A stretch of 64,000 nucleotides of DNA from Mesorhizobium muleiense (GTDB lineage: Bacteria; Pseudomonadota; Alphaproteobacteria; Rhizobiales; Rhizobiaceae), in contig NZ_FNEE01000023.1 in assembly GCF_900099905.1 (NCBI RefSeq), positions 1-64,000 of the forward strand. The letters run 5' to 3'. This document shows positions 50,053 to 57,591 of this stretch, piece by piece. The position numbers were made by a program, and so were the translations under genes. Under the pieces are notes generated by a model, which ran no database searches, was not told the DNA's origin, and saw only the letters and a program-made list of their open reading frames with translations. Position 1 is the first letter of the stretch. Every line of letters starts with the position of its first letter.

Positions 50053-50089
50053 GCGCCCCCCTCTGTCCCGGCAGGACAGAGGGGGGCGC
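50053..50089. repeat. Perfect family A hairpin
   Basis: GCGCCCCCCTCTGTCC (50053-50068), loop CGGCA, GGACAGAGGGGGGCGC (50074-50089): a perfect 16-bp stem. It follows the DUF2934 stop. Confidence 0.8.
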
Positions 50090-50120
50090 TTCGCTCTGCC
50101 CTCAAAGGTTTCGCACATAA

Positions 50121-50162
50121 CGCTTCGGCCGCGGGACGAAGCACTGTCCCGCGGCCGAAGCG
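50121..50162. terminator. Strong 17-bp stem-loop between convergent genes
   Basis: CGCTTCGGCCGCGGGAC, loop GAAGCACT, GTCCCGCGGCCGAAGCG: a perfect 17-bp stem. Lies between DUF2934 (plus) and the secreted protein ending at 50185 (minus). No T-run, so it may act as a transcript-end stabiliser rather than a classic terminator. Confidence 0.5.
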
Positions 50163-50184
50163 CTGGTCCCGAAATCGATCTCGG

Positions 50185-50523
50185 CTACTGGCCGCAGTGC
50201 CTGTCGTTGACGGTGGGTGAAACCGTGCCGGGAGCCTTGTGCGTGGCATCAGGCATCGCGCCCTGCGGGCTTGGCGGGCAGTTCCGGTCGGCATTGGAAT
50301 TCGTGCCGTCGGGGCCCGCAATGATGCTGCCGGTAATCCCGGTATCGACCGTATCCGGCTCAGCCAGGGTCGGATCGACCGGGGCCGGGTCGATGACGAC
50401 GCTCCTGCCGCTGCCGGGAGCCATGCCAGCCTCTGTGTCGGCTGGGTCGGCTGTGCTCTGGGCCATCGCAGAGGTGGCCAAGCCGGCGGCGAGCACGGAC
50501 GCCGCGAGTAACTTCGTAAGCAT
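50185..50523 (-). CDS. Secreted hypothetical protein
   Basis: A 112-residue protein with a signal peptide (LLAASVLAAGLATSAMA) and a mature part rich in Asp, Thr, Pro and Gly (GSGRSVVIDPAPVDPTLAEP, GITGSIIAGPDGTN) ending in a short Cys-containing tail (VNDRHCGQ). Upstream GGAAC-N16-CGGT (minus strand, around 50592-50616) is a near match to an EcfG promoter. No family recognised. Confidence 0.65.
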   Translation of the reverse strand: MLTKLLAASVLAAGLATSAMAQSTADPADTEAGMAPGSGRSVVIDPAPVDPTLAEPDTVDTGITGSIIAGPDGTNSNADRNCPPSPQGAMPDATHKAPGTVSPTVNDRHCGQ

Positions 50524-50628
50524 GGTTTGCCTCCATTTGTCTCCATTTTTTCGGTCGTCGCCGCATCGCGACTACAGAAAAAACCGCTCGGGGGTGGTGA
50601 AGGTTCCCATAAAATTCCAGCCTGCGAC

Positions 50629-50723
50629 GAGCCGTCGTGGTCAGGAGGGGCCGTCGTGACCAGGAGGGGCCGTCGTGACCAGCAGGGCCCGTGGTGATCG
50701 GGAGGGGCCGTCGCGACCAGCAG
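50629..50723 (+). repeat. Five tandem 19-bp repeats
   Basis: GGGCCGTCGTGACCAGGAG-type units at 50629, 50648, 50667, 50686 and 50705 with substitutions between units. They lie between the secreted protein and the GntR promoter. Confidence 0.88.
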
Positions 50724-50774
50724 GGCAATCTTGCCTGGGATTCCGGGAACCCAAAGTGCGCCGGCCGCGAGCCG

Positions 50775-50832
50775 TTGACATGACTTGGCTTATCGCGATA
50801 TTGAACAGGACTATACAGGTTTACTGAACAGG
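50775..50832 (+). promoter_or_regulatory. Promoter and possible GntR operator
   Basis: TTGACA (50775-50780) is a perfect -35; a weak -10 (ATATTG/TATTGA) follows at 17-18 bp. Two TGAACAGG direct repeats (50802-50809 and 50825-50832) with another ACAGG between them lie over the start region, a plausible site for self-control by the GntR protein encoded 6 nt later. Confidence 0.5.
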
Positions 50833-50838
50833 TATTCC

Positions 50839-51564
50839 ATGGCGCGTCGCACGACCCTGTCGTCTCCCGGAACCGGCAAGCCGGAACGGATCGCCACCGT
50901 TCTCGAGCACGAGATCCGCTCCGGCGTGCTCGGCTTCGGCGACCGCCTGCAGAGCGAGAACGAGCTTGTCCAGCGCTTCTCCGTCAGCCGCAACACCATC
51001 CGCAAGGGTCTCGAGGAACTGTCGAGCCGCGGACTGATCACCACCAAGGTCGGCATCGGCTCGTTCGTCACCTTCGACGGCATGCCGGTCGACGATGCCG
51101 TCGGCTGGTCGCGGGCGCTGGCCAATGCCGGCGCCAATGCCGAGACGCGCACGCTCAGGCTCGAAGTCATGCAGGATGGCGAGCTCGCCGCCAGGCTCGG
51201 CGTCGAAAGCCCGTTCTTCATCGCCGTCGACCGGGTGCGCTCAAACGCCGATGACGGCCACGCCATCTCGATCGAGCGCAGCCGCCTGCCGCTGTCGCCC
51301 GAACTGGAGGACGTGCCGCTGCGCGGCCTGCGCGAGGGATCGCTGCACCAGACGTTGCGCGGCGCGGGTCTTGTCCCCGATCACGGCGAGGAGTGGGTCG
51401 ATATCGAGATGCTGAGCGCTAAGGACGCGGCCATTCTCGACTGCGCGCCGGGCGCGCCGTTCCTGCGCACGCGGCGCCTGACGCGCGCCGCCGACGGCCG
51501 CGCCATCGAATATGTCACCAGCCTGCTCAATCCGGCGCATTTCGCGCTTCACCTGGAGTTCTGA
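50839..51564 (+). CDS. GntR family regulator with UTRA domain (HutC type)
   Basis: A 241-residue regulator: N-terminal winged helix (PERIATVLEHEIRSGVLGFGDRLQSENELVQRFSVSRNTIRKGLEEL in part, SRGLITTKVGIGSFV) and a UTRA ligand-binding domain with FIAVDRVRSNADDGHAISIERSRLP in part and FLRTRRLTRAADGRAIEYVTSLLNP. It probably controls the operon it heads; the glycohydrolase starts 3 nt after its stop. The inducer is unknown. Confidence 0.92.
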   Translation: MARRTTLSSPGTGKPERIATVLEHEIRSGVLGFGDRLQSENELVQRFSVSRNTIRKGLEELSSRGLITTKVGIGSFVTFDGMPVDDAVGWSRALANAGANAETRTLRLEVMQDGELAARLGVESPFFIAVDRVRSNADDGHAISIERSRLPLSPELEDVPLRGLREGSLHQTLRGAGLVPDHGEEWVDIEMLSAKDAAILDCAPGAPFLRTRRLTRAADGRAIEYVTSLLNPAHFALHLEF

Positions 51565-51566
51565 GC

Positions 51567-52601
51567 GTGGAGATGGCCGCGGCGATCGACCGGGCGATGG
51601 GTGCGCTTGTCGGCGGGGCGCTGGGCGATGCGCTCGGCATGCCGACGCAGCTTTTGTCGCCGGCCCGCATCGCCGAGCTCTACGGTCCTGTCGAGGGTTT
51701 CGTCGCGCCCGCCGCCGACCATCCGGTGTCGAAGGGCCTGGCTGCCGGCACCGTCACCGACGACACCGAACAGGCGCTGCTGCTCGGCCGCATCCTGGTT
51801 GCTTCAGGCGACGGCTTCGACCACACGCGCTGGGTCAAGGCGCTGCTCGACTGGGAGCGCGAGGTCAAGGCGCGCGGCAGCTACGATCTGCTCGGACCGT
51901 CGACCAAGCGCGCCATCGACGCCATCAATGACGGCGTGCCGGCCGAGGAGGCAGGGCGCAGCGGCGACACCAATGGCGCGGCGATGCGCATCGCGCCGGT
52001 CGGCATCATGATGCCGCCGGAGCCGCTCGACGCGCTGGTCGCCAAGGTTGCGGAAACCTGCCGGGCGACGCACAACACCTCGATCGCCATTGCCGCGGCG
52101 GCTGCCGTTGCCGCTGCCGTCAGCTGTGGCGTTGCCGGCGGCGATTGGCGCGCCGCCTCGGATCGCGCGGTCGTGGCGGCAAGGCAGGGCGCAGAACGCG
52201 GTCATTGGACGACCGGCGGCGATATCGCCGCGCGCATCGACTGGGCGAGGGGCCTGGTTCGCGGCAAGGCCGTCACCGACGGCATCCGGCTGATCGTCGA
52301 CCTGGTCGGCACCGGCGTCGCCAGCCAGGAATCGGTTCCGGCGGCCTTCGCGGTGCTGGAAATCGCCGGCGGCGATCCCTGGCAGGCGGCCGTCATCAGC
52401 GCCAATCTCGGCGGCGACACCGACACGATCGGCGCCATCGCGGCCGGCATGGCAGGCGCCTGCGCCGGCTTTCGCCGATTGCCAAGGGAATACATCGCCC
52501 GGCTCAAGGGCCTCGACATCGCTCAGGTGCGCGGGCTCGCCGCCGACCTGGTCGCGGCGCGGATGGCGAAAAGTGGTTCAGGCAAGGACGCGGCGGCATG
52601 A
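51567..52601 (+). CDS. ADP-ribosylglycohydrolase family protein
   Basis: A 344-residue ARH/DraG-family protein: ALVGGALGDALGMPTQ, TVTDDTEQALLLG (first metal site TDDT), SGDTNGAAMRIAPVG and GGDTDTIGAIAAGMAGA (second metal site), all conserved, so two Mg2+ ions and N- or O-glycosidic (ADP-)ribosyl bond cleavage are expected. GTG start 3 nt after the gntR stop. Next to a PfkB kinase and an importer, it more likely acts on an imported ribosyl or glycosyl compound than on protein. Confidence 0.9.
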   Translation: MEMAAAIDRAMGALVGGALGDALGMPTQLLSPARIAELYGPVEGFVAPAADHPVSKGLAAGTVTDDTEQALLLGRILVASGDGFDHTRWVKALLDWEREVKARGSYDLLGPSTKRAIDAINDGVPAEEAGRSGDTNGAAMRIAPVGIMMPPEPLDALVAKVAETCRATHNTSIAIAAAAAVAAAVSCGVAGGDWRAASDRAVVAARQGAERGHWTTGGDIAARIDWARGLVRGKAVTDGIRLIVDLVGTGVASQESVPAAFAVLEIAGGDPWQAAVISANLGGDTDTIGAIAAGMAGACAGFRRLPREYIARLKGLDIAQVRGLAADLVAARMAKSGSGKDAAA

Positions 52602-52681
52602 GCGGAGCTCAGCCTGACATGAGCGGAGCTCAGCCCGGCATGAGCGGAGCTCAGCCTGACATGAGCGGAGCTCAGCCTGAC
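52598..52681 (+). repeat. Four tandem 21-bp repeats across the kinase start
   Basis: ATGAGCGGAGCTCAGCCTGA-type units at 52598, 52619, 52640 and 52661 (unit 2 ends CCCGGC). Each unit carries an ATG and a GGAG motif, encoding MSGAQP(D/G) four times in the kinase frame. Confidence 0.95.
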
Positions 52682-53662
52682 ATGAGCCGGCGTCTTGTCC
52701 ATGTCGGCAGCGCGGTGGTCGACCATGTCTACCGCATCGACGCCCTGCCTGAGCCCGGCACCGAAAAGACCGCATCGAGTTATGCCCAGGTCGCCGGCGG
52801 CGGCTTCAACATGATGGTCGCGGCCAGCCGCACCGGCATGAAGGTCGTCTTCGGCGGCCAGCTCGGCAGTGGACCGAATGGCGACTTCCTGCGCACCGCC
52901 TTTGCCGCCGAGGGCATCGCAACGCTGACCCCGCCATCACCTGACATGGACAGCGGCAATTGCGTCGCCATGATCAGCGGTGACGCTGAGCGCACCTTCG
53001 TGTCATGGCCTGGCGCCGAGAGTGTGCTCAGCCTCGGCATGATGGCGCCTGTCTGCGTTGCGCCTGATGATTGGGTGTTCGCCTCCGGCTATACGCTGAG
53101 CTATCCCGGCAGCCGCGACGCGCTGGCCGACTGGATCGAGGCGCTGCCGGCGGAGATCCCCCTGGTCTTCGATCCGACGCCGGTCGTCTCGGAGATTCCG
53201 CGCGCCATTCTCGACCGGGTGCTGGCGCGCACAAGCTGGCTGAGCTGCAACACAACGGAAGCGGCCGAGATCGCCGGCCGCGGCGATGTCGAGGCCGTTG
53301 CTGCCCGGCTGCTGGCCAGTCACTGCCCGAACGCCGAGGCGGTCGTCATCCGCGCCGGAGCAAAAGGTTGTTTCGTGCGGCTGGCGGATGGCGGCGCCAA
53401 GGCCATACAAGGTTTCAACGTCGCCGCCGTCGATACCAACGGCGCCGGCGACACGCATATCGGCGCCTTCGTCAGCGCGCTGTCACGCGGCGTGCCGCCG
53501 TTCGGAGCGGCGGGCTACGCCAATGCGGCGGCAGCGCTCTCGGTCACCCGCCATGGCGGGTCGTCGGCGCCGACCGCCCACGAGATCCAGACCTTCCTCA
53601 GCCATGACGATCAATCCGTGCATGGCGGCAGGCAAGAGGCCCATTTCCGACAGCAAAAATGA
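52598..53662 (+). CDS. PfkB family carbohydrate kinase
   Basis: A 354-residue frame from the overlapping ATG (ATGA with the glycohydrolase stop). Ribokinase-like core from LVHVGSAVVDHVYRIDALPEPG: AGGGFNMMVAASRTGMKVVFGGQLGSGPNGDF in part (PfkB motif 1), FDPTPVVSEIP, WLSCNTTEAAEI and the active site VAAVDTNGAGDTHIGAFVSAL with catalytic Asp in GAGD. The first 28 residues are four MSGAQP(D/G) repeats; the native start may be 52682 (MSRRLVHVG). It likely phosphorylates a sugar or nucleoside released by the glycohydrolase. Confidence 0.9.
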   Translation: MSGAQPDMSGAQPGMSGAQPDMSGAQPDMSRRLVHVGSAVVDHVYRIDALPEPGTEKTASSYAQVAGGGFNMMVAASRTGMKVVFGGQLGSGPNGDFLRTAFAAEGIATLTPPSPDMDSGNCVAMISGDAERTFVSWPGAESVLSLGMMAPVCVAPDDWVFASGYTLSYPGSRDALADWIEALPAEIPLVFDPTPVVSEIPRAILDRVLARTSWLSCNTTEAAEIAGRGDVEAVAARLLASHCPNAEAVVIRAGAKGCFVRLADGGAKAIQGFNVAAVDTNGAGDTHIGAFVSALSRGVPPFGAAGYANAAAALSVTRHGGSSAPTAHEIQTFLSHDDQSVHGGRQEAHFRQQK

Positions 53663-53706
53663 CTTAAACAAGCTCGCCAACCGGGCAAACAATGAGAGGA
53701 ACGAAC

Positions 53707-54762
53707 ATGCGCATGCCCAAACTGACTGCTTTTCTGATGGCAACCGCCGTCTTCGCTTCCGCACTGGTCGCCAGCGCCGACGAGGTGCATGTGCTCAACT
53801 GGAAGGGCTACGGCGCCGACGAGCCCTGGGCCATCGCCGCCTTCGAGAAGGCGACCGGCAACAAGGTCGTCAACGACTTCTTCAATTCCGAACAGGAAAT
53901 GCTGACCAAGCTCAGGACCAATCCCGGCCTCTACGACGTCGTCATGATCAACGCCGCCTTCAACGACCAGGCGATGGCGGAAAAGCTGATCCAGCCGATC
54001 GACGTCTCGAAAATCCCCAACTATGCCGACATCAGCGCGGACAAGGCAGGCTCGCCGATGCTCGCCCGCGATGGCAAGGTCTATGGCGTGCCATGGGTGT
54101 GGGGCTTGACCGCGCTCGCCATCAACGAGAAAGCCTTCGAGACGCCGCCGACCAGCATCGCCGAGATGTGGAACGAGGCGCATAAGGGCCGCGTCACCAT
54201 CCGCGACGACGCGGTCGAGGCGGTCCAGTTCGGCGCCATCGCCACCGGCCAGAACATCAACGACATCAAGGATATGGAAGCGGTCAAGGCGAAGCTGACC
54301 TCGCTGATGCCGCAGATCAAGACGTTCTGGAGCTCGGAAAACGACTGGAACCAGATGGTCGCCTCCAACCAGATCGACATCGGCACTTATTGGAGCGGTT
54401 CGGCCGACCGCGCCAAGACGCATTTCAAGCTGCCGGTGTCGCTGGTCATCCCCAGGGAAGGCGCCGTCGCCTGGCTCGACGCCTTTTCCATTCCGGTCGG
54501 CGCCAAGAATGTCGCCGGCGCCGAGGCCTTCATCAACACCATGATCGACCCGAAATTCTACGTCGAATGGGTCACCAAGGTCGGCGCGCCGGTGTCGGCC
54601 AACGCCAAGGCGGTCGCCGCCCTTCCCGAAGACGCCTTCAACCGCAAGGTGATGGGCGACCCCGGCGTCGCCAAGCGCATCCAGTTCCAGGCGCCGATCA
54701 GCGACGCGCAGCGCGAGGCCTATCTGGCGCTGTGGCAGGAACTCAAGGTCAATGTGAAGTAA
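53707..54762 (+). CDS. ABC transporter substrate-binding protein, polyamine (PotD) type
   Basis: A 351-residue periplasmic binding protein with signal peptide (LTAFLMATAVFASALVASA), then EVHVLNWKGYGADEPWAIAAFEKATGNKV in part, MLTKLRTNPGLYDVVMI, VPWVWGLTALAINEKAF and FSIPVGAKNVAGAEAFIN. Fold and spacing are those of the spermidine/putrescine group, which also takes other small cationic or sugar-like solutes. GAGAGGAACGAAC precedes the ATG. First gene of a complete importer. Confidence 0.92.
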   Translation: MRMPKLTAFLMATAVFASALVASADEVHVLNWKGYGADEPWAIAAFEKATGNKVVNDFFNSEQEMLTKLRTNPGLYDVVMINAAFNDQAMAEKLIQPIDVSKIPNYADISADKAGSPMLARDGKVYGVPWVWGLTALAINEKAFETPPTSIAEMWNEAHKGRVTIRDDAVEAVQFGAIATGQNINDIKDMEAVKAKLTSLMPQIKTFWSSENDWNQMVASNQIDIGTYWSGSADRAKTHFKLPVSLVIPREGAVAWLDAFSIPVGAKNVAGAEAFINTMIDPKFYVEWVTKVGAPVSANAKAVAALPEDAFNRKVMGDPGVAKRIQFQAPISDAQREAYLALWQELKVNVK

Positions 54763-54803
54763 CGGGCGGGGTGAAGTAACGGCAAGCTTTTCGGGAGGAA
54801 CAT

Positions 54804-55673
54804 ATGGCAGGACAGGTCGCGACCGGTGCGAGGAGCGGATTGCGATCGGCTTTGCCGCTGCTTGTGCCCGCCTATCTCTGGCTGACGGTGGCGATCTTCA
54901 TGCCGCTGTCGGCCATGGTGTTCTTCTCCTTCATGACCGAGCTGCCGCTGTCGGGAAAGGCGTGGTCGTTCACGCTGGACAATTATGCCACCTTCTTTGC
55001 GCAAGGCCTCTACCGGACGCTGCTGCTGGCCTCGCTCAAGCTCGGGCTCGAGGTGACGCTGTGGTGCGTCGTCATCGGCTATCCCGCGGCCTATGTGCTG
55101 GCCAAGGTGTTTAGGGGACGCAGCCGCGAGGCGATCTTCCTGCTCGTCATCCTGCCGTTCTGGTCGAACGGCCTGGTGCGCATCTTCTCCTGGGCGATGG
55201 TGCTGCGCGAGGGCGGCATTCTCGACACCGCACTCAACGCCGTGCTGCCGTTCAAGATCAACATCGACCTGATGTATTCCTATCCGGCCGTCATCATCGG
55301 CCTGGTCCACTCCTACGTGCCCTACATGGTGCTGACCTGTTACCTCACACTGCAGGCCATCGACGATTCGCTGATCGAGGCGGGCCGCTCGCTCGGCGCC
55401 TCGCGGCTGCAGATGCTGAAACGGGTGATCATCCCGCTGTCGATGCCGGGGCTGGTCGCCGGAGCGGCGCTGATCTTCGTTCCCGTCGTCGGCTCCTTCA
55501 TGGAACCGCGTATCCTCGGTGGCCGCACCGGCACTTTCTACGGCACGATCATCGAGGACCAGTTCGTCGCCGTGTTCAACTGGCCGCTGGGTGCGGCGCT
55601 GTCCTTCATCCTGCTGGCCGTCGTGCTGGTCATCCTGGCATTGGCATCGCCGGTGTTGAAGAGGGCCGCGTGA
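54804..55673 (+). CDS. ABC transporter permease, PotB type
   Basis: A 289-residue inner-membrane permease: six helices, periplasmic loop with NYATFFAQGLYRTLLLASLKLG, and the cytoplasmic EAA loop EAGRSLGASRLQMLKRVIIPLSMPG (in part) that contacts the ATPase. GGGAGGAACAT before the ATG. Pairs with the following permease (TGATG overlap). Confidence 0.93.
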   Translation: MAGQVATGARSGLRSALPLLVPAYLWLTVAIFMPLSAMVFFSFMTELPLSGKAWSFTLDNYATFFAQGLYRTLLLASLKLGLEVTLWCVVIGYPAAYVLAKVFRGRSREAIFLLVILPFWSNGLVRIFSWAMVLREGGILDTALNAVLPFKINIDLMYSYPAVIIGLVHSYVPYMVLTCYLTLQAIDDSLIEAGRSLGASRLQMLKRVIIPLSMPGLVAGAALIFVPVVGSFMEPRILGGRTGTFYGTIIEDQFVAVFNWPLGAALSFILLAVVLVILALASPVLKRAA

Positions 55674-56461
55674 TGGCGACGACGCGCTTCCTGGAATGGT
55701 GCGGGCGCCTCTATATCTGGCTGCTGCTCGCCTTTCTCTACTTGCCTGTTATCATCATGGCGCTGATGTCGTTCAACGTTTCGCCCTTCTACCAGTTGCC
55801 GTTCGAATGGACGACCGAGTGGTACGCGTCGTTGTGGCAGAACGACCAGCTGATCTCGGCCACCTGGAACAGCATGGAGATCGCCATCATCAGCACCATC
55901 ATCGCCACGGTGCTCGGCTCGGCGGCATCGCTGGCGCTCTATCGCCATGAATTTCGCGGCAAGAAAGTCCTGCAAGCGCTGCTGTTTCCACCGATCGCCA
56001 TTCCGTGGCTGATCACCGGCACGGCGATGCTGATCTTCTTCTTCGGCGTCGGCATAGGCCGTGGCCTGTTCGCGATCCTGCTCGGCCATGTCGCGCTGGC
56101 GCTGCCCTATGTCATCGTCGTCGTCTCGGCCCGGCTGCAGACCTTTGCGCCGGAGCTGGAAGAGGCGGCGCGATCGCTCGGCGCCAACCAGTGGCAGGTG
56201 ACTTCGCGGGTGACGCTGCCCTGGATCATGCCGGGCGTCATCGCCGGCGGGCTGTTCGCCTTCGCCGTGTCGTTCGACCAGTTCGTGGTGTCCTACTTCC
56301 TGTCGACGCCGGGCCAGACGACCTTGCCGGTCGAGATCTACGCCGCGATCCGCAAGGGTTTCACGCCGGAGATCAATGCCGTCTCGACGATCATCATCGT
56401 CGTCTCGATGGCGCTGATGCTGCTCACGGCAAAATTCTTCAAATTCGGCGGAGAGAAATAA
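55673..56461 (+). CDS. ABC transporter permease, PotC type
   Basis: A 262-residue permease with helices at RLYIWLLLAFLYLPVIIMAL and later segments, and EAA loop EEAARSLGANQWQVTSRVTLP. ATG at 55673 overlaps the preceding stop (TGATG); GTG 55670 is less likely. Its stop overlaps the ATPase ATG by one base. Confidence 0.93.
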   Translation: MATTRFLEWCGRLYIWLLLAFLYLPVIIMALMSFNVSPFYQLPFEWTTEWYASLWQNDQLISATWNSMEIAIISTIIATVLGSAASLALYRHEFRGKKVLQALLFPPIAIPWLITGTAMLIFFFGVGIGRGLFAILLGHVALALPYVIVVVSARLQTFAPELEEAARSLGANQWQVTSRVTLPWIMPGVIAGGLFAFAVSFDQFVVSYFLSTPGQTTLPVEIYAAIRKGFTPEINAVSTIIIVVSMALMLLTAKFFKFGGEK

Positions 56462-57525
56462 TGGCCGGCGTGCAGGTAGCGAATTTGTCGCGCAGTTTTG
56501 GCGCGCACAAGGCGCTGGACGATGTCTCGATCGATTTCGCCGACGGCGGTTTCTATGCGCTGCTCGGGCCGTCGGGCAGCGGCAAGACCACGCTCCTGCG
56601 CCAGATCGCCGGCTTCGATTTCCCCGACACCGGCCGCATCGCCATCGGCGGCGAGAGCGTCGAGCGGGTGCCGGTCGAGAAGCGGCGCATCGGCATGGTG
56701 TTCCAGAACTATGCGCTGTTTCCCAATATGAGCGTCGCCGACAATGTCGGCTTCGGCCTGTCGGTGCGCGGGCAAGCCAAGCCAACAATAGCCAGCGAGG
56801 TGCAGCGCGCGCTCGACCTGGTGCAACTCGGGAGGCTTGGCGGCCGCCGCCCGCACCAGCTGTCGGGCGGCCAGCGCCAGCGCGTCGCGCTGGCGCGCGC
56901 CATCGTCACCAAGCCGCGCGTGCTTTTGCTCGACGAGCCGCTGGGCGCGCTCGACAAGGCGCTGCGCGTCGACATGCAGATCGAGCTGAAACGCATCCAG
57001 CGCGACATCGGCATCACCACCATCTTCGTCACCCACGACCAGGAAGAAGCGCTGACGATGAGCGACCGCATCGGCATCCTGCGTGACGGCAGGCTGGTGC
57101 AGGAGGGGCCGCCCGAGGAGATCTACGACAGGCCGAAGAGCGAGTTCGCCGCCACCTTCCTCGGCGACGCCAACATTTTTCGCGGCGACAGCACCGGCAC
57201 CGGCATCCGGCTGCCGGACGGCACGGCGATCGCCGCCGCGGCAGGCGCGACGCTTGCCGCCGGCGCCAGGGCCAGCTGCGCGGTGCGGCCCGAACGCATC
57301 CGCATTGCTACCGATTCAGGGACGTCCGATCCGAACGCCAATATGCTCCGGGGGCAGGTTTCCAGGCGCATCTTCGCCGGCAACAGCAGCACCTATTTCG
57401 TCGATCGCGACGGGCAAACGCTCAAGGTCATCGTGCAGAACACCGGCGTTGAAAGGTTAGCGGAGGGGCAAGAAGTGGTGCTGCGCTGGTCGCCGGAGAG
57501 CACGGTGCTGATCGCGGCAAACTGA
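56461..57525 (+). CDS. ABC transporter ATP-binding protein, PotA type
   Basis: A 354-residue ATPase: Walker A LLGPSGSGKTTL, Q-loop VFQNYALFPN, signature LSGGQRQRVALARA, Walker B VLLLDEPLGALD, H-loop FVTHDQEEAL, then a C-terminal TOBE/regulatory domain (CAVRPERIRI, SRRIFAGNSSTYFVDRDG). It powers the importer. Last gene of the transporter; the dehydratase genes follow after 66 nt. Confidence 0.95.
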   Translation: MAGVQVANLSRSFGAHKALDDVSIDFADGGFYALLGPSGSGKTTLLRQIAGFDFPDTGRIAIGGESVERVPVEKRRIGMVFQNYALFPNMSVADNVGFGLSVRGQAKPTIASEVQRALDLVQLGRLGGRRPHQLSGGQRQRVALARAIVTKPRVLLLDEPLGALDKALRVDMQIELKRIQRDIGITTIFVTHDQEEALTMSDRIGILRDGRLVQEGPPEEIYDRPKSEFAATFLGDANIFRGDSTGTGIRLPDGTAIAAAAGATLAAGARASCAVRPERIRIATDSGTSDPNANMLRGQVSRRIFAGNSSTYFVDRDGQTLKVIVQNTGVERLAEGQEVVLRWSPESTVLIAAN

Positions 57526-57591
57526 TCTTGCCAGGCGGACCGCAATCAGTGAGAGCATGGTCGGGCATAGTGCGGAAAAGCGGAACACCCG

